Source: UBA11373 sp035291545
GTDB taxonomy: Bacteria; Actinomycetota; Acidimicrobiia; Spongiisociales; UBA11373
NCBI GenBank assembly: GCA_035291545.1
Contig: DATDRW010000003.1
Span: 1 to 16,160, forward strand
Direction: 5' to 3'
Length of the DNA stretch: 16,160 nucleotides
Positions 1-6,820 of the stretch are shown here, piece by piece; the stretch's first letter is position 1, and the number at the start of each line of letters is the position of its first letter. The position numbers and the translations under genes were made by a program. The notes below the pieces were generated by a model. The model did not search any database and was not told the origin of the DNA. It saw only the letters and a list, made by a program, of their open reading frames with translations.

Positions 1-1
1 C

Positions 2-520
2 GCCGACACGGTCGAGGTGCTGCTGAGGGACGAGGCGCATCAAGTCGCCGCGCGGGTCGCCGGGGGGCTCCGCGAGCGGATCGGCATCGTGTACGGGTCG
101 GGGACGCTCACCGCCGCCGCCGCCGGGCGCTGGAAGACCCAGATCAACGAGAACGGCAAGGCGCCGTCGTGGTGGTCGGTGCTCCCCGAACTCGATCACA
201 ACGAGATCGTCGGATGGACCGCCAACCCGGCCCTCGGCCGAGACGCCGTCGGGGTGGTCTTCCTCCACGACTCCGGCGACCACGACCGCGTCGCCCTGCG
301 GGCCGTCCTCACCGAGCAGTTGATGACCGGGGTCCACGTCGCCGGCCACGTCATCTCCCGCGGCGAAGGTCCTCTCGCCCGACTCTTCTCGCTGGTGGTG
401 GTCGGCGACCTGGTGTCGGTGGCGGTCGCCGAACAGGCCGGGATCGACCCGGTCCCGGTGGTCGTCATCGAGCGGCTCAAGAAGCTGTTGGTCGGGGAGC
501 AGCCCCGATCTCCCCGTTAA
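2..520 (+). CDS. Bifunctional phosphoglucose/phosphomannose isomerase, C-terminal part (5' truncated by window edge)
   Basis: This is the last 172 residues of an open frame that enters from the left edge. The sequence matches the C-terminal SIS-like domain of the bacterial/archaeal bifunctional glucose-6-phosphate/mannose-6-phosphate isomerase family. A YGSGTL stretch is followed by QINENGKAPSWWSVLPELDH and NEIVGW, the family's signature block, and the His at residue 66 of the fragment is the conserved His of the LNHNEI motif. The enzyme interconverts fructose-6-phosphate with glucose-6-phosphate or mannose-6-phosphate in the cytosol, feeding glycolysis and GDP-mannose/cell-wall glycan synthesis. 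The frame is intact to its TAA stop. In actinobacteria, related SIS-domain/phosphomannomutase genes lie near ahcY, which fits the neighbour 65 bp downstream. The N-terminal half is outside the window, so catalytic completeness cannot be judged. Confidence 0.85.
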   Translation, partial: ADTVEVLLRDEAHQVAARVAGGLRERIGIVYGSGTLTAAAAGRWKTQINENGKAPSWWSVLPELDHNEIVGWTANPALGRDAVGVVFLHDSGDHDRVALRAVLTEQLMTGVHVAGHVISRGEGPLARLFSLVVVGDLVSVAVAEQAGIDPVPVVVIERLKKLLVGEQPRSPR

Positions 521-585
521 TCTGCAATCCCGTCCGAGGTCGGCGTGACGAGACGATCCCCGGACACCAGGGAAGGAACCAGCCC

Positions 586-1833
586 GTGGAACACGACATC
601 GCCGATCCGTCACTCGCCGCTCAGGGGGCGCTTCGCGTCGAGTGGGCGCGTCGGAGGATGCCTGTGCTCGCCTCGCTCCGGGAGCGTTTCGAGAAGGAGA
701 CGCCGCTGGCGGGGATCCGCATCGGGGCGTGTCTGCACGTCACCGCCGAGACCGCCAACCTCATGCTCACGCTGCGAGCCGGTGGAGCGGATGTGGCTCT
801 CTGCGCCTCGAACCCGCTTTCCACCCAGGACGACGTCGCCGCCGCGCTCGTCGCCGAGGGCATTCCGGTGTACGCGATACGGACCGAGGATTCCGATCGC
901 TACTACCGCCACATCCGGGCGATCCTCGATCGCGAGCCGCACATCACCATGGACGACGGCGCCGACCTGGTGACGACCCTGCTCAAGGAGCGGCCCGATC
1001 ACCGGCCGATCGGGTCGACCGAGGAGACCACGACCGGAGTGATCCGTTTGCGGGCGATGGCCCGTGACGGTGTCCTTCGCTTTCCGGTGGTGGCGGTCAA
1101 CGACTCGGCGACCAAGCACCTGTTCGACAACCATCACGGCACCGGGCAGTCGGCGCTCGACGGCATCATCCGGGCGACGAACATGCTGTTCGCCGGCAAG
1201 ACGGTCGTGGTGATCGGGTTCGGCCACTGCGGGTCCGGTGTGGCGGCCCGTGCCGATGGTCTCGGCGCCAAGGTCGTGGTCGTCGAGGTCGACCCGGTCC
1301 GGGCGCTCTCCGCGGCGATGGAGGGGTACTCGGTGATGACGATGGCCGATGCCGCTCGTGTCGGCGATGTGTTCATCACCCTCACCGGCAATTTGCACGT
1401 GATTCGGGGGGAGCACTTCGATGCGATGCGCGACGGGGCGATCATGGCCAACGCCGGGCACTTCGACGTCGAGATCGATCTCGAGGCGCTGGCGGCCCGG
1501 TCGTCGGGAAAGCGGCGGCTACGCCACGAGCTGGATGAATGGACCCTCCACGACGGGCGGAGGGTCCATGTGGTCGCCGAGGGGAGGCTGGTCAACCTCG
1601 GAGCCGCCGAAGGCCATCCCGCCGAAGTGATGGACATGTCCTTCGCCAACCAGGCCCTGGCCACCGAATGGCTGGTGCAGGAGGGCGGCTCGCTCGGCCC
1701 CGGGGTTCATCGGCTCCCCGAGCACCTCGACGACGAGGTGGCGTCGATCGCCCTCGCCCGACTCGGCGGCGGGCTCGAGACGCTCACCGACGAGCAGGCT
1801 CGTTATCTGGCGAGCTGGGAGAGAGGAACCTAG
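586..1833 (+). CDS. ahcY: Adenosylhomocysteinase (S-adenosylhomocysteine hydrolase), short archaeal/Thermotoga-type
   Basis: The cytosolic NAD-dependent enzyme splits S-adenosylhomocysteine into adenosine and homocysteine, recycling the methylation by-product. The 415-residue protein shows HVTAET (residues 51-56), SNPLSTQDD (75-83), DDG (123-125), EETTTG (146-151), NDSATK (172-177) and DN (181-182). N172, K177, D181 and N182 correspond to human N181, K186, D190 and N191. The NAD fold has GFGHCG (211-216), and MANAGHF lies at about 287-293. The chain stops after LTDEQARYL and lacks the C-terminal K-x3-Y tail that closes the neighbouring subunit's NAD site in most bacterial and eukaryotic enzymes. 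This and the NHHGTGQS block resemble archaeal and Thermotoga enzymes. I chose the GTG at 586, which has GGAAGGAA at 571-578. The frame stays open upstream to 169, but that part overlaps the isomerase gene and is arginine-rich shadow. No SAH riboswitch is visible in the 65-bp gap. Confidence 0.93.
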   Translation: MEHDIADPSLAAQGALRVEWARRRMPVLASLRERFEKETPLAGIRIGACLHVTAETANLMLTLRAGGADVALCASNPLSTQDDVAAALVAEGIPVYAIRTEDSDRYYRHIRAILDREPHITMDDGADLVTTLLKERPDHRPIGSTEETTTGVIRLRAMARDGVLRFPVVAVNDSATKHLFDNHHGTGQSALDGIIRATNMLFAGKTVVVIGFGHCGSGVAARADGLGAKVVVVEVDPVRALSAAMEGYSVMTMADAARVGDVFITLTGNLHVIRGEHFDAMRDGAIMANAGHFDVEIDLEALAARSSGKRRLRHELDEWTLHDGRRVHVVAEGRLVNLGAAEGHPAEVMDMSFANQALATEWLVQEGGSLGPGVHRLPEHLDDEVASIALARLGGGLETLTDEQARYLASWERGT

Positions 1834-1842
1834 CCACCCGCT

Positions 1843-1876
1843 TCCCGCCTCCCGCTGGAGCCTGGTGCCTGGTGCC
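1843..1876. repeat. Degenerate 7-bp-period sequence downstream of ahcY
   Basis: GCTTCCC (1843-1849) and GCCTCCC (1850-1856) are followed by GCTGGAG and then two exact CCTGGTG units (1864-1877 region) with a partial third. The period is 7 bp throughout. The first two units are one to two changes away from the GTTTCCC heptamers found after secA and after smpB, so this looks like a decayed member of the same intergenic repeat family. It lies between the ahcY stop and the terminator hairpin. Confidence 0.45.
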
Positions 1877-1877
1877 T

Positions 1878-1901
1878 CTCCGAGGGCGCTAGCCCTCGGA
1901 G
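1878..1901. terminator. Bidirectional terminator hairpin between ahcY and the convergent FtsH-like gene
   Basis: CTCCGAGGGC (1878-1887) and GCCCTCGGAG (1892-1901) form a perfect 10-bp GC-rich stem around the tetraloop GCTA. It lies between two convergent genes, 44 bp after the ahcY stop and 5 bp from the stop of the minus-strand gene. On the + side it is followed by GTTCTTCACT, a weak T-rich tail; on the minus side there is no T tract. A shared terminator or mRNA-end stabiliser is the natural reading. Confidence 0.7.
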
Positions 1902-1906
1902 GTTCT

Positions 1907-3682
1907 TCACTCCGCCGTGATGTCCACCAGCGCCGGGCGCCGGCTCTCCGCTTCCGCCAGCACGTCGGCGATCTCCCGGGTGACCAATTCCTCTCGGGCC
2001 AAGAGGGCGTCGCGCAGGGCCTCGACGAGGTGGCGGTTCTCCCGGAGCAACGCGACGACCACGGCCTTTTGGTCCAGGAGGATCCGATGTACCGCTTCGC
2101 GGGCGCGGTCGTCGGCGAGTACCTGGGCCGCGAGGTTCCCGCCCACGATCCCGGGATCGACGGTGCGGAACGAGACGAGGGAGCCTCCGAGACCCAGCGA
2201 TCCCACCATCTCGACGGCGACGCCGGTCGCCGATGCGAGATCGCTTGCCGGGCCCGTTCCCGACTCCCCGAAGAACAACTCCTCGGCGACCATGCCGCCG
2301 AGCGCGATCTGGATGAGGGCGAGGGACTCACTGCGCCTCCGGGTGTAGCGCTCCTCGGTTTCGCTGTGGGCGAGCAGTCCGAGGGCGTCCTTGCGCTTGA
2401 CGATGGAGAGCAGGTCCATCTTGCGGCCGCGTCCTACGAGGTGGGCGACGACGGCGTGTCCCGACTCGTGGACGGCGATCGACTCGCGTTCCTCGATGGT
2501 GTACTCCGTGGGCTCGGCGAGTCCGATTTCGATATCCATGCGGGCCCGGCGCAGGTCGTCCACCCTGAGCGCCGATCGGCCGTCGCGCAGCGCAAACAGG
2601 AGGGCTTCGTCGAACAGTCGCTCCAGCGAAGCCGGTGTGTAGCCCATCGTCGTGGCGGCGAGATCGTCGCGGGCCATTTCGTCGAGGGTGGCGTCGTGGG
2701 CCTTTCCCTCGAGGAAGAAGTCGATGAGTTCGCGCCGGTCGTGTCGTCCGGGGAGCCCGAAGTGGAAGATCCGGTCGAAGCGTCCCGGCCGGAGCAGAGC
2801 CGGGTCGAGCGCGTCCGCCCGGTTGGTGGCACCGATGAGCAGCACGTTGGCGAACGGCGGCTTCTTCGTCTTGAAGTGGAGGTGGGGCGGGAGCAGCTTG
2901 TTGGCGGCCCGGCGCAGCCCATTGGTGAACTTGAGGGCGCGCGGAGGGTCGTCGAAGCTCTGCATCTGGATGAGCAGTTCGTTGACCACGCCGCCGGTTC
3001 CCTCCGAGACCGCCGACCGCGCTACCCCGGTGGCGCTCTCGGCGCTCCGGTTCATGCTGCCGCGTCGGGCTCCGATGGCGTCGAACTCCTCGATGAAACC
3101 GATGGCGCCGCCCTCGTCACGGGCCACCTTGCGCAACCGGCGGAAGTAGGACCGGATCTTGCGGGCGGTGGCCCCGTACCACATGCTCTGGAACGCCGTG
3201 GACGACACGAACAGGAACGGGACCCCGGCTTCCTTTGCGAGCGCCTTGGCGGTATGGGTCTTCCCCGTCCCCGGGGGACCCTCGAACAGGATGCCCCGTC
3301 GCGGCGCGCCCCCCATCTGATCCCGGAAGTAGCGATGGTTGAGGAAGACCTGGAGGGTGTGCTTCACCTCGCCGAGGACGGGTCCCAATCCCCGCACCTG
3401 ATCGAACCCGACATCGATCTGCTCCGGGAGGAAGATCACCTCGGGGGAGCGTCCGTTGCCGAGCATCGGGATGACGATCACTGCGGCGAGGAGGAGCACG
3501 ATCACGAGGCCGGGCAGCCAGTACACCGCGTCGGGCCCCAGGCGGGGGAGTCCGGGCGACACCGGACTCCCGGCGAGCAGGCGCACCCACATCCACACCG
3601 CGATCGGCGCGAGCGCCCAGGCGATCTTGCGAAGTCGCCGGCGGCGCTGGTGCTCCCGGGTGACCTGCACGTCGACGGGCAT
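1907..3682 (-). CDS. FtsH-like membrane AAA+ zinc metalloprotease, divergent variant
   Basis: This 591-residue protein has two likely membrane helices (about 21-38 and 52-74) joined by a loop of only about 13 residues, where classical FtsH has a periplasmic domain of about 70. The AAA+ domain follows: Walker A GPPGTGKT (135-142), pore loop MWYG (167-170; FtsH has MFVG-like) and second region of homology GATNR...LLRPGRFDR with Arg298 and Arg301. The peptidase domain has the zinc motif HESGH (405-409) and GPASD, whose Asp481 is the expected third ligand, so proteolysis looks intact. The Walker B segment reads FIEEFD (196-201) instead of FIDEID, so the metal-binding Asp is Glu while the catalytic Glu199 remains. 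About 30 extra residues (roughly 247-277) sit before the sensor strand. The ATG at 3682 is preceded by GAGAGGA. The likely role is ATP-driven degradation of membrane or misfolded proteins. It is clearly FtsH-family but probably not the housekeeping FtsH. Confidence 0.88.
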   Translation of the reverse strand: MPVDVQVTREHQRRRRLRKIAWALAPIAVWMWVRLLAGSPVSPGLPRLGPDAVYWLPGLVIVLLLAAVIVIPMLGNGRSPEVIFLPEQIDVGFDQVRGLGPVLGEVKHTLQVFLNHRYFRDQMGGAPRRGILFEGPPGTGKTHTAKALAKEAGVPFLFVSSTAFQSMWYGATARKIRSYFRRLRKVARDEGGAIGFIEEFDAIGARRGSMNRSAESATGVARSAVSEGTGGVVNELLIQMQSFDDPPRALKFTNGLRRAANKLLPPHLHFKTKKPPFANVLLIGATNRADALDPALLRPGRFDRIFHFGLPGRHDRRELIDFFLEGKAHDATLDEMARDDLAATTMGYTPASLERLFDEALLFALRDGRSALRVDDLRRARMDIEIGLAEPTEYTIEERESIAVHESGHAVVAHLVGRGRKMDLLSIVKRKDALGLLAHSETEERYTRRRSESLALIQIALGGMVAEELFFGESGTGPASDLASATGVAVEMVGSLGLGGSLVSFRTVDPGIVGGNLAAQVLADDRAREAVHRILLDQKAVVVALLRENRHLVEALRDALLAREELVTREIADVLAEAESRRPALVDITAE

Positions 3683-3712
3683 CGGCGAATCCTCTCTCCC
3701 TGGCGCCCGCTC

Positions 3713-3741
3713 ACTCTAGGCCACGGATAGTGGTGATTCAA
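3713..3741 (-). promoter_or_regulatory. Putative promoter of the FtsH-like gene
   Basis: Read on the minus strand, TTGAAT (3741-3736) is followed after exactly 17 bp by TAGAGT (3718-3713). These are four matches to the -35 consensus and a good -10. Transcription would start near 3706, giving a leader of about 24 nt that includes the GAGAGGA ribosome site before the ATG at 3682. Confidence 0.6.
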
Positions 3742-3773
3742 CGCGGAGGGTGGCCCGCGGGCGGTCATTGTCC

Positions 3774-3808
3774 GAGGAGGGGGATGCACCAGTCAATCCT
3801 CCTCCCTC
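3774..3808. repeat. Imperfect inverted repeat in the divergent gap
   Basis: GAGGAGGGGGAT (3774-3785) can pair with ATCCTCCTCCCTC (3796-3808) across a 10-nt loop with one bulge and one wobble. It lies between the FtsH-like promoter and comF, in a 185-bp gap with no gene. It could be an operator or a hairpin at the end of an incoming transcript. There is no T tract. Confidence 0.35.
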
Positions 3809-3867
3809 GTGCCGGTCGACCGCTCGTCGCCGCCGGGGTTGTCACGGCTGCCCCATAGGGTGCCCGC

Positions 3868-4410
3868 ATGTCGTGTGTCGCTTGCGCAGCACCCGGGGAG
3901 GGAGTCCTCTGCCGCCGGTGCGGGGAGACGCTCCGTCGTGCACCGGAACGGTGGCTCGACGGGGTGCTGGTGCGGTCCGCCTTCGTCCACGAAGGCGCAG
4001 CCCGGGCGCTGGTGCACCGCATCAAGTACCAGGCGGTTCCCCTTCCCGCGGTCGGCCGAACCCTGGCGCCGCTGGTTCCCCCGGGCGCCACGGCGCTCGT
4101 GCCGATCCCCCGGGTGACGGCGCGTCGGTGGCGCTACGGCGTCGATCCCGCGCTCGAGATCGCCCGCTCGCTGGCCGCGATCTCCCGACTCCCCGTGCTC
4201 ACGGCGCTGCAGGCACCCATCTGGGTCCATCGCCGCGCCGGCCGCTCCGGCGAAATCCACGGCCGCGCCCGGTTCCGACGCCGCGCACCGGTTCCACCGG
4301 GCGCGGTCCTGGTGGACGACGTCGTCACCACGGGGGCCACGCTGCTGGCCGCGGCTTCGGTGACCGGGTGCACGGCGGCGGTCACCTTCACCTCCGCCCT
4401 TCGCCCCTGA
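3868..4410 (+). CDS. comF: ComF-family phosphoribosyltransferase-like protein
   Basis: This 180-residue protein begins with a four-cysteine zinc-ribbon (C3, C6, C15, C18) and ends with a type I phosphoribosyltransferase domain. The PRPP-binding loop VLVDDVVTTGATL occupies about 147-159. This is the ComF/GntX architecture, which in naturally competent bacteria is needed for DNA uptake; its biochemical role in actinobacteria is not settled. Conserved R-x-R/K basic blocks in the middle (about 81-90 and 122-139) fit the family. In Mycobacterium a comF homologue lies directly before an hpf homologue and secA, and the same order is kept here. The ATG at 3868 is the only reasonable start. AGGG at 3857-3860 could be a weak ribosome site, and TAGGGT (3856-3861) is also placed so that the A of ATG would be +1, so a leaderless message is possible. 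Confidence 0.85.
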   Translation: MSCVACAAPGEGVLCRRCGETLRRAPERWLDGVLVRSAFVHEGAARALVHRIKYQAVPLPAVGRTLAPLVPPGATALVPIPRVTARRWRYGVDPALEIARSLAAISRLPVLTALQAPIWVHRRAGRSGEIHGRARFRRRAPVPPGAVLVDDVVTTGATLLAAASVTGCTAAVTFTSALRP

Positions 4411-4429
4411 ACGCAGATGCCCGGCCAGG

Positions 4430-4435
4430 TACGAT
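4430..4435 (+). promoter_or_regulatory. Possible -10 element for the hpf operon
   Basis: TACGAT matches the bacterial -10 hexamer well and lies in the 162-bp gap between comF and hpf. A -35 at 17-bp spacing would be CTGAAC (4407-4412), only three matches. The predicted start is about 4442, giving an RNA leader of about 130 nt before the hpf GTG. The leader contains small hairpins: ACCCC/GGGGT at 4445-4458 and CTCGG/CCGAG at 4490-4502. Confidence 0.4.
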
Positions 4436-4572
4436 TACGCCATGACCCCGCTCGGGGTAGCGAGCACAGGTGCCGCGGGTGGTTCCCACCTCGGAGACCG
4501 AGACCTGTGCCCGCCTCCGTCGACTCCCAGAGAAGCTGCGGCGCGATCGCGCCCGGCCAGAAGGAGGATCCC

Positions 4573-5121
4573 GTGGAAGTCCGTGTCCATGCGACCCACA
4601 TGACCCTGTCCGACTCCATACGAGACCTCGCCGAGGAGAAGATCGGGCACGCCACCCGCGTGTTCGACGACACGGAGCGGATCGACGTGGAGTTCTCCGA
4701 GGAGCACAACCCCCGGATCTCGGACGGGCGCTACCGGGTCGAGGTGACCTCGATGGTCGCCGGGCAGGTGGTCCGCGTCGAGGCGATCGGCGCCGATGAG
4801 CGCTCGGCCCTCGATCTCGCCGTGGACAAGTACGAGAGCCGGTTGCGCCGGCTCAAGGAAAGGATCATCAGCAAGCACCGCCGGACCGTGGACAAACGGC
4901 TCAATGGCGACTCCGTGGGCGTCGAAGAATCTGAAGACCAGACGCTGCGGATCGACCGAGTAAAGAGGTTCGTGGTGAAGCCCATAACCCCCGAGGAGGC
5001 AGCCCTGCAGATGGAACTGCTCGGACACAGTTTCTATCTGTTCCTCAATGCCGACACCGAACAGTACGCAGTGCTGTACCGGCGGCGCGGAGGAACCCTG
5101 GGGCTGATAGAGCCACAGTGA
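4573..5121 (+). CDS. hpf: Ribosome hibernation promoting factor, long form
   Basis: The protein has 182 residues. The N-terminal S30AE/YfiA fold (about 1-100) begins EVRVHATHMTLSDSIRDLAE and binds the 30S decoding region, where it blocks mRNA and tRNA. The C-terminal dimerisation domain (about 125-181) contains VVKPITPEEAALQMELLGH and YRRRGGTLGLIEP, both hallmarks of long HPF, which pairs two 70S ribosomes into inactive 100S dimers in stationary phase or stress. The GTG at 4573 is preceded by a strong AAGGAGG (4561-4567) at 5-nt spacing. The frame continues upstream but without family similarity. The stop overlaps the start of the next gene as GTGA, so translation is probably coupled. Position between comF and secA matches actinobacterial gene order, apart from three extra genes before secA. 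Confidence 0.95.
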   Translation: MEVRVHATHMTLSDSIRDLAEEKIGHATRVFDDTERIDVEFSEEHNPRISDGRYRVEVTSMVAGQVVRVEAIGADERSALDLAVDKYESRLRRLKERIISKHRRTVDKRLNGDSVGVEESEDQTLRIDRVKRFVVKPITPEEAALQMELLGHSFYLFLNADTEQYAVLYRRRGGTLGLIEPQ

Positions 5122-5768
5122 GCACCAGTGTTCTCGTCGTAGACGATGCAGATCTCTTCCGCACCGGGCTGGGCGCTGCCCTTGCCCGGGAGGGTTTCGC
5201 CGTAGCCGGCGAGGCGAAGGACGCCGAGAGCGCGGTCTCCCTTGCCGAGGAGCTCCATCCCGATCTCGTCGTCCTCGACATCCTCATGCCGGGCCTGTCG
5301 GGGCTCGACGTGGTCGAGAAGATTCGCGCCGCCAGCCCGCGCACCAGTGTGGTCATGCTCACCGGCAGCGAATCGGAGGAGGATCTCCTCAAGTGCATCC
5401 GTTTGGGGGCCCGCGGCTACCTGGTCAAGGACGGGTCATTCGGCGATCTGGCACGATCGCTGCACGATGTGGCATCCGGTGGCGCCGCCATCTCGCCGCG
5501 CATGACCGGGAAATTGCTCGACGTCATCTCCCAACTGCTCCGCCATCCGGACTTCACCGCCCCGCGTCGCCCGGCGCTGACCGGACGCGAACTCGAGGTG
5601 CTGCGGCACGTGGCTCGTGGAATGACATCAAAGGACATCGGTGACGTGCTATTCATCAGCGAGAACACCGTGAAAAACCACGTACGCAACATCCTGGACA
5701 AGCTCGGACTCCACTCCCGGAACGAGGCGGTGCTCTACGCCATCCGGGAGAGCCTGATCGAGTTGTGA
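5118..5768 (+). CDS. NarL/LuxR-family response regulator, orphan
   Basis: This 216-residue two-domain regulator has an N-terminal receiver with acidic pair D9/D10, phosphoacceptor D54 (in VVLDILMPG), T82 and K104 (in YLVKDG), all canonical. The C-terminal GerE-type helix-turn-helix (about 154-198) reads LTGRELEVLRHVARGM and later SENTVKNHVRNILDKLGL. It should be a phosphorylation-controlled DNA-binding transcription factor. No histidine kinase gene is present in the window. The start GTG (5118) overlaps the hpf stop as GTGA, and the stop overlaps the next start in the same way, so it sits inside a translationally coupled unit. Its targets cannot be read from the sequence. Family assignment is secure; the partner kinase and signal are unknown. 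Confidence 0.93.
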   Translation: MSTSVLVVDDADLFRTGLGAALAREGFAVAGEAKDAESAVSLAEELHPDLVVLDILMPGLSGLDVVEKIRAASPRTSVVMLTGSESEEDLLKCIRLGARGYLVKDGSFGDLARSLHDVASGGAAISPRMTGKLLDVISQLLRHPDFTAPRRPALTGRELEVLRHVARGMTSKDIGDVLFISENTVKNHVRNILDKLGLHSRNEAVLYAIRESLIEL

Positions 5769-6820
5769 TCATGGGCGACAAGGGAGCCAGGAAGGCTGCC
5801 ACGCCCGAGTTCGTCGAGTTTCGGACGGAGCAGTACGAGCAGGTTCGGGCGGTTTTCGACACCGTCAGTTCCGGTTCCGTCGACGGCGCATTGGTGGAGC
5901 GGATCCGCGCCGAGTTCCCACGCCCCAGCGATGATCTGCGGGCCGCCATCACCGCCTTCCGCGACCTCCTTCGCATCGAACAGCGTCACGAGGGGTTCCG
6001 CCGCCTGCTGCGCGCCTGGTCGGGAAAGGTCACCGCGGGCATCCGCCGCGGCGACTTCGCCTCCGCCGGGATCTGGATGAAGGCGGTCACCGAGAACCCC
6101 GTTTTTCCCGGCGAGTACGTGCTCCACGTCACCGAGGCGATCCGCGAGCTCTCCCGCCCGGCCCTGCTCGACGAACTGGTCGTGGCGCTCGCCAAGGCGG
6201 GCGATCCCCCCGGTGCCGCCGCCCTGCTCTCCGGGTGGGGTGAACCGCTGGTCGAGCACCTGATCGCCGGCATGCTCGTCGATAAGCCCAAGGTCAACCG
6301 GCGCCACCTCGTGGAATACCTCGGCATGGCGGGGCGCGGCGACATCCGACTCCTCACGCCCTGGCTCCGCGATCCGCGCTGGTTCATCGTCCGCAACGTC
6401 GCCACGGCGATCGGCAAGGCAGGGCGCGAGAGCGGAATCCCTGCGCTGCTGGCGTTGGTCGATCACCAGGACGATCGGGTCCGGGTCGAGGTGATCAGGG
6501 CGCTGGCGACCCTCAGGGGAGAGGACTCCATCCCGCTGTTGGTGGAGTCGCTCTCCGATCCCAGCCAGCGGGTGCGCAACGGCGCCGTTTCGCTGCTGCG
6601 CGCCGAACCCTCGGAGGAGGTGGTGGTGCGCGTGGCGGAATACTTGGCCACGAACAATGCCGAGGTCGACGACGCCCGCCGGCTCGTCAAGGTCATCGCC
6701 GAGCGCTCCAGCGAGACCGCGCAGCAGGCTTTGGCCGGGCTCGCCGAGAAGCGGTTCGCGGTAGGTTCCGGCAAGGTTGTTCGCGACATCGCCCGCGCCG
6801 CACTGGGGAGGCGCCCGTGA
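5765..6820 (+). CDS. HEAT-repeat protein of unknown function
   Basis: This 351-residue protein has no signal peptide or membrane helix. From about residue 185 it shows tandem helical HEAT/PBS-lyase-like repeats: one around 193-220 (WLRDPRWFIVRNVATAIGKA), one around 223-252 (LVDHQDDRVRVEVIRALATL) and one around 255-285 (LSDPSQRVRNGAVSLLRA). The N-terminal half is also helical but shows no domain I recognise. HEAT repeats usually mediate protein-protein contacts, so a scaffold or adaptor role is inferred. I chose the GTG at 5765, which overlaps the regulator's stop (GTGA) exactly as at the other junctions of this unit; the ATG at 5771 is an alternative. Its stop overlaps the HD-GYP gene start. 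Co-translation with a response regulator and an HD-GYP protein suggests a role in the same signalling route. Confidence 0.8.
   Translation: MIMGDKGARKAATPEFVEFRTEQYEQVRAVFDTVSSGSVDGALVERIRAEFPRPSDDLRAAITAFRDLLRIEQRHEGFRRLLRAWSGKVTAGIRRGDFASAGIWMKAVTENPVFPGEYVLHVTEAIRELSRPALLDELVVALAKAGDPPGAAALLSGWGEPLVEHLIAGMLVDKPKVNRRHLVEYLGMAGRGDIRLLTPWLRDPRWFIVRNVATAIGKAGRESGIPALLALVDHQDDRVRVEVIRALATLRGEDSIPLLVESLSDPSQRVRNGAVSLLRAEPSEEVVVRVAEYLATNNAEVDDARRLVKVIAERSSETAQQALAGLAEKRFAVGSGKVVRDIARAALGRRP

Noticed and set aside
521..585. Possible SAH riboswitch before ahcY
   Set aside because: The 65-bp gap contains CCGAGG but lacks the GCGCTGC core and the matching 3' AGGCTCGG, and it is too short for the known fold.
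169..585. 5' extension of the ahcY frame to 169
   Set aside because: It overlaps the isomerase coding region in another frame, is arginine/proline-rich shadow sequence, and the GTG at 586 has a good ribosome site at the family N-terminus.
1865..3730. 621-codon + strand frame opposite the FtsH-like gene
   Set aside because: No recognisable motifs; the minus strand encodes complete AAA+ and zinc-protease motifs. This is a high-GC antisense shadow.
3839..3861. TTGTCA plus TAGGGT as a comF promoter pair
   Set aside because: The spacer is only 11 bp, too short for a sigma-70-type promoter; only the -10-like part remains a candidate.
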